NCBI RefSeq assembly: GCF_003426775.1 | Contig: NZ_QJUG01000056.1 | Coordinates: 1-41,803 of the forward strand | Direction: 5' to 3' | From: Allorhizocola rhizosphaerae | GTDB lineage: Bacteria; Actinomycetota; Actinomycetes; Mycobacteriales; Micromonosporaceae | DNA: 41,803 nucleotides | Shown here: piece after piece, positions 39,720-41,803 of the stretch | Layout: each line of letters begins with the position of its first letter | Position numbering within the stretch: position 1 is the stretch's first letter | Made by a program: the position numbers and the translations under genes | The notes under the pieces: model-generated | What the model was told of the DNA's origin: nothing | The model's database searches: none | Seen by the model: only the letters and a program-made list of their open reading frames with translations

Positions 39720-41561
39720 ATGAGGAGAACCAGCAAGCGGCTGGCCGGACTGGGAGTGGTCGGCTTGATCACGGCCGTCGTGACCGCACCCGCCGTCGCC
39801 GCGCCGGTGGTGTACGAGGCGGAAAGCGCCACGATCACCAGCGGCGTCATCGAGAGCACCCGCTCCGGCTACACCGGCAGCGGCTACGTCAACAGCGACA
39901 ACGTCGTCGGCGCGTCGATCGAGTTCACGGTGACCAACTCCAGCGCGGGCAGCCGCACGCTCGCGTTCCGCTATGCCAACGGGGTGAACGTCAACCGCCC
40001 CGCGACCCTGACCATCAACGGCACCACCCACTCCACCCAATCATTCCCGGGCACCCGATCGTGGACCACCTGGGTCAACCAGACCGCCACGGCGACGCTT
40101 CCGGCCGGTACCAGCATCATCCGGATCACGTCGACCACGGCCAATGGGCTCGCCAACGTCGACTCGCTAACCGTCGACGATGGAACGGGCGGGGGCGGCG
40201 GCCCGATCGCCAACCCGATCCCGCAGGACCCGATCCAGTCGGGGCTCGGGCTGGTGCTCACCGAATGGGCCCAGTTCCCGCAATCGTCCCCCACCCCGAC
40301 ACCCACCGACTCGCGGCTGCAACGGCACGCCCGCATCAACTATCTCGGCGAGCTGCCGGATGGGCGCCGATTCGTCCCGGACCTCAACGGCAGGCTCTAC
40401 TTCCTGGGCGCCGCGGGCGGGACGCCGTCCGTGTATTTGGACGTCCGGGCGACAGTGGGCGGCAACTTCATGTCCGGGCGCGGTTTGGGCAGCGGATTCG
40501 GTTTCGTCGCGTTCCACCCCCAGTTCGCGACGAACGGCAAGTTCTACACGGTGCACAGCGAGACGCCGAACGGCACGCCGGATTGGACACAATCCAACCC
40601 CGCGGTGCAAAGCATCGTCACGGAGTGGACTGCGGCCAACCCGTCTTCAAACACCTTTTCTGGTACCAGAAGAGAGCTTTTGAGAATAGGGTTCGGCACG
40701 AACATCCATGCCATCCAGCAGATCGACTTCAATCCCAACGCCACACCGAGCAGTGCCGACTATGGGCTGCTCTACGTCGCGGTCGGCGACGGCGGGCGCG
40801 GCAGCGGCTCGGGCAACAACGAACCGCAGACCCTCAGCCTGCCGTTCGGCAAACTGCTGCGCATCAACCCGGCAGGCAACAACAGCGCCAACCGGAAGTA
40901 CGGGATCCCGCCCGGCAACCCGTTCGTTGGCCAAAGTGGACGGTTGGGCGAGATCTACGCCTACGGATACCGTGATCCGCACCGGTTCAGCTGGGACCGG
41001 GGCGGCAGCGGGAAGCTGTTCCTAGGCCACATCGGCGAACACGATGTCGAGGCCGTCTACGATGTGCGGGCCGGCGACAACATGGGCTGGCCGCAGCGGG
41101 AAGGCTCGTGGGTGTTCAACAAGTCCGACCGGTGCAATCTCTATCCCCTGCCGGCCAACGACGCCACACTGGGCTACGACTATCCGGTCGCCGCCTATGA
41201 CCACGACCCGCCGGCCGGCACCTCCTGCACGGCCGACGTCGGCCGCGCGGTAGTCGGAGGCTTCGTCTACCGCGGCACCGCGTTCCCGGCGCTGCAGGGC
41301 AAGTACATTTTCGGTGATCTGGTGCAAGGCTGGGTGTTCTACACCAACGAGAGCCAAATGGTGCGGGGCGCTAGCTATGCCCCGCTCTACCGGCTTAACA
41401 TTTACAATTCAAGCAACCAACTCACCACCCTCAAGACGCTCGCCGGCGACAACCGGGTCGACCTGCGCCTCGGCATCGATCGCGCGGGCGACCTGTACCT
41501 GATGGCGAAGGCCAACGGCAAGATCTGGAAGGTCACGGGCGTCCGAGGAACAGCTCCTTAA
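39720..41561 (+). CDS. Secreted CBM + PQQ-dependent sugar dehydrogenase-like protein
   Basis: A 613-residue exported protein. A signal peptide occupies residues 1-28 (RRTSKR then VVGLITAVVTAPAVAA). A CBM6/CBM35-type carbohydrate-binding domain (about 29-155) begins YEAESATITSG and ends GLANVDSLTVDD. After a Gly-rich linker comes a six-bladed glucose/sorbosone dehydrogenase (GSDH) domain (about 175-610) with landmarks FVAFHPQFATNGKFYTVHS, YVAVGDGG, EIYAYGYRDPHRFSWD and GRAVVGGFVYRG. Such enzymes oxidise sugars using PQQ, often extracellularly on plant or microbial glycans. Start ATG 39720 has GAAGGAG eight bases upstream. Two low-GC, rare-codon patches (about 40645-40690 and 41390-41420) are visible. 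A strong terminator hairpin follows. Confidence 0.92.
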   Translation: MRRTSKRLAGLGVVGLITAVVTAPAVAAPVVYEAESATITSGVIESTRSGYTGSGYVNSDNVVGASIEFTVTNSSAGSRTLAFRYANGVNVNRPATLTINGTTHSTQSFPGTRSWTTWVNQTATATLPAGTSIIRITSTTANGLANVDSLTVDDGTGGGGGPIANPIPQDPIQSGLGLVLTEWAQFPQSSPTPTPTDSRLQRHARINYLGELPDGRRFVPDLNGRLYFLGAAGGTPSVYLDVRATVGGNFMSGRGLGSGFGFVAFHPQFATNGKFYTVHSETPNGTPDWTQSNPAVQSIVTEWTAANPSSNTFSGTRRELLRIGFGTNIHAIQQIDFNPNATPSSADYGLLYVAVGDGGRGSGSGNNEPQTLSLPFGKLLRINPAGNNSANRKYGIPPGNPFVGQSGRLGEIYAYGYRDPHRFSWDRGGSGKLFLGHIGEHDVEAVYDVRAGDNMGWPQREGSWVFNKSDRCNLYPLPANDATLGYDYPVAAYDHDPPAGTSCTADVGRAVVGGFVYRGTAFPALQGKYIFGDLVQGWVFYTNESQMVRGASYAPLYRLNIYNSSNQLTTLKTLAGDNRVDLRLGIDRAGDLYLMAKANGKIWKVTGVRGTAP

Positions 41562-41585
41562 GAGCCGCACCTTAAGGGATAAAAC

Positions 41586-41618
41586 GGCTGCGGGCCGCGC
41601 TGGATCCGGCCCGCAGCC
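41586..41618 (+). terminator. Intrinsic terminator hairpin of dehydrogenase gene
   Basis: GGCTGCGGGCC (41586-41596) pairs perfectly with GGCCCGCAGCC (41608-41618) across an 11-base loop, 24 bp after the stop codon. Confidence 0.75.
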
Positions 41619-41622
41619 CGGG

Positions 41623-41803
41623 GCGGCGAGCCCTGCTCGCCGCCCCTCCGCGGCTTCGGCACAGCCCGCAATACCAACCCCGGGGGACGACCCCCGGGAA
41701 CCCCCGACAAAAGCGGCGAGCCCTGCTCGCCGCCCCTCCGCGGCTTCGGCACAGCCCGCAATACCAACCCCGGGGGACGACCCCCGGGAACCCCCGACAA
41801 AAG
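41623..41803. repeat. 90-bp tandem direct repeat, two full copies and start of a third
   Basis: Copy 1 spans 41623-41712 and copy 2 spans 41713-41802, identical as far as I can compare; base 41803 begins a third. Each unit holds two hairpins: GCGGCGAG...CTCGCCGC and CCCGGGGG-ACGA-CCCCCGGG. The period is a multiple of three, so a minus-strand frame stays open through it, but it has no start signal and is more likely an intergenic repeat array. The true copy number lies beyond the window. Confidence 0.9.

Noticed and set aside
41558-41800. Minus-strand open frame through the 90-bp repeats encoding 30-residue repeats
   Set aside because: The frame is open only because the repeat length is a multiple of three; no start signal, overlaps the terminator, GC-rich hairpin content fits an intergenic repeat.
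1-41803. CRISPR arrays, tRNA or rRNA genes, insertion sequences with transposase
   Set aside because: No spaced direct repeats, cloverleaf sequences, rRNA cores or transposase motifs were seen by eye; the only arrays are the short tandem repeats listed.

Overview
The window is high-GC DNA from a filamentous-type actinomycete. GTG and TTG starts are common. The gene families are typical of that group: a Ku end-joining protein, NarL-type two-component pairs, an NB-ARC/TPR regulator, STAS and GHKL partner-switching proteins, an Eis-like acetyltransferase, a CASTOR/POLLUX-like channel and an Ig-like L,D-transpeptidase. The order cannot be fixed from sequence alone. It reads as an accessory, chromosome-arm-like stretch: no ribosomal or core-metabolism operons, many regulators and secreted enzymes, and several decaying gene fragments.

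Layout. 1-1806: 3' part of a class A penicillin-binding protein. 1838-5346: a two-gene operon encoding a lipase-fold alpha/beta hydrolase and a caspase-like protease fused to a STAND/NACHT NTPase with a possible C-terminal beta-propeller; this is the best candidate for an undescribed conflict or cell-death system. 5338-7708: ku and a DUF234-type ATPase, both on the minus strand. 7775-12555 (minus): a secreted DUF6351 protein, a histidine kinase, and a response regulator fused in frame to a DUF2306 membrane domain. 12662-17576: NB-ARC/TPR regulator, a second kinase/regulator pair and two small membrane proteins. 17612-19489: a tandem-domain glycerophosphodiesterase.

19788-23468: a compact signalling island of four proteins (MEDS-STAS, MEDS-GHKL, MEDS-STAS, stand-alone GHKL) preceded by a good sigma-B-type promoter. 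Both STAS domains lack the usual phosphorylatable serine. 23550-28394: glycolipid-binding-like protein, MscL, a third kinase/regulator pair, an NTF2-like protein and an L,D-transpeptidase lipoprotein. 28430-29068: gene debris. 29073-32745: AlkZ-like winged-helix protein, then a class III nucleotide cyclase converging on and overlapping a CASTOR-like channel. 32863-38129: LysR/hydrolase divergent pair, two small proteins, Eis-like acetyltransferase, double VOC protein and a thymidylate-kinase-like protein. 38139-39594: two frameshifted remnants around two small ORFs. 39720-41561: a secreted carbohydrate-binding/sugar-dehydrogenase protein, then a terminator and 90-bp tandem repeats that run off the window.

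Regulatory theme: at ten genes a TANNNT -10 hexamer lies exactly six bases before the start codon, the geometry of leaderless mRNAs. This both places the promoters and settles several start codons. Genes inside operons instead show Shine-Dalgarno sites or 4-bp stop/start overlaps.
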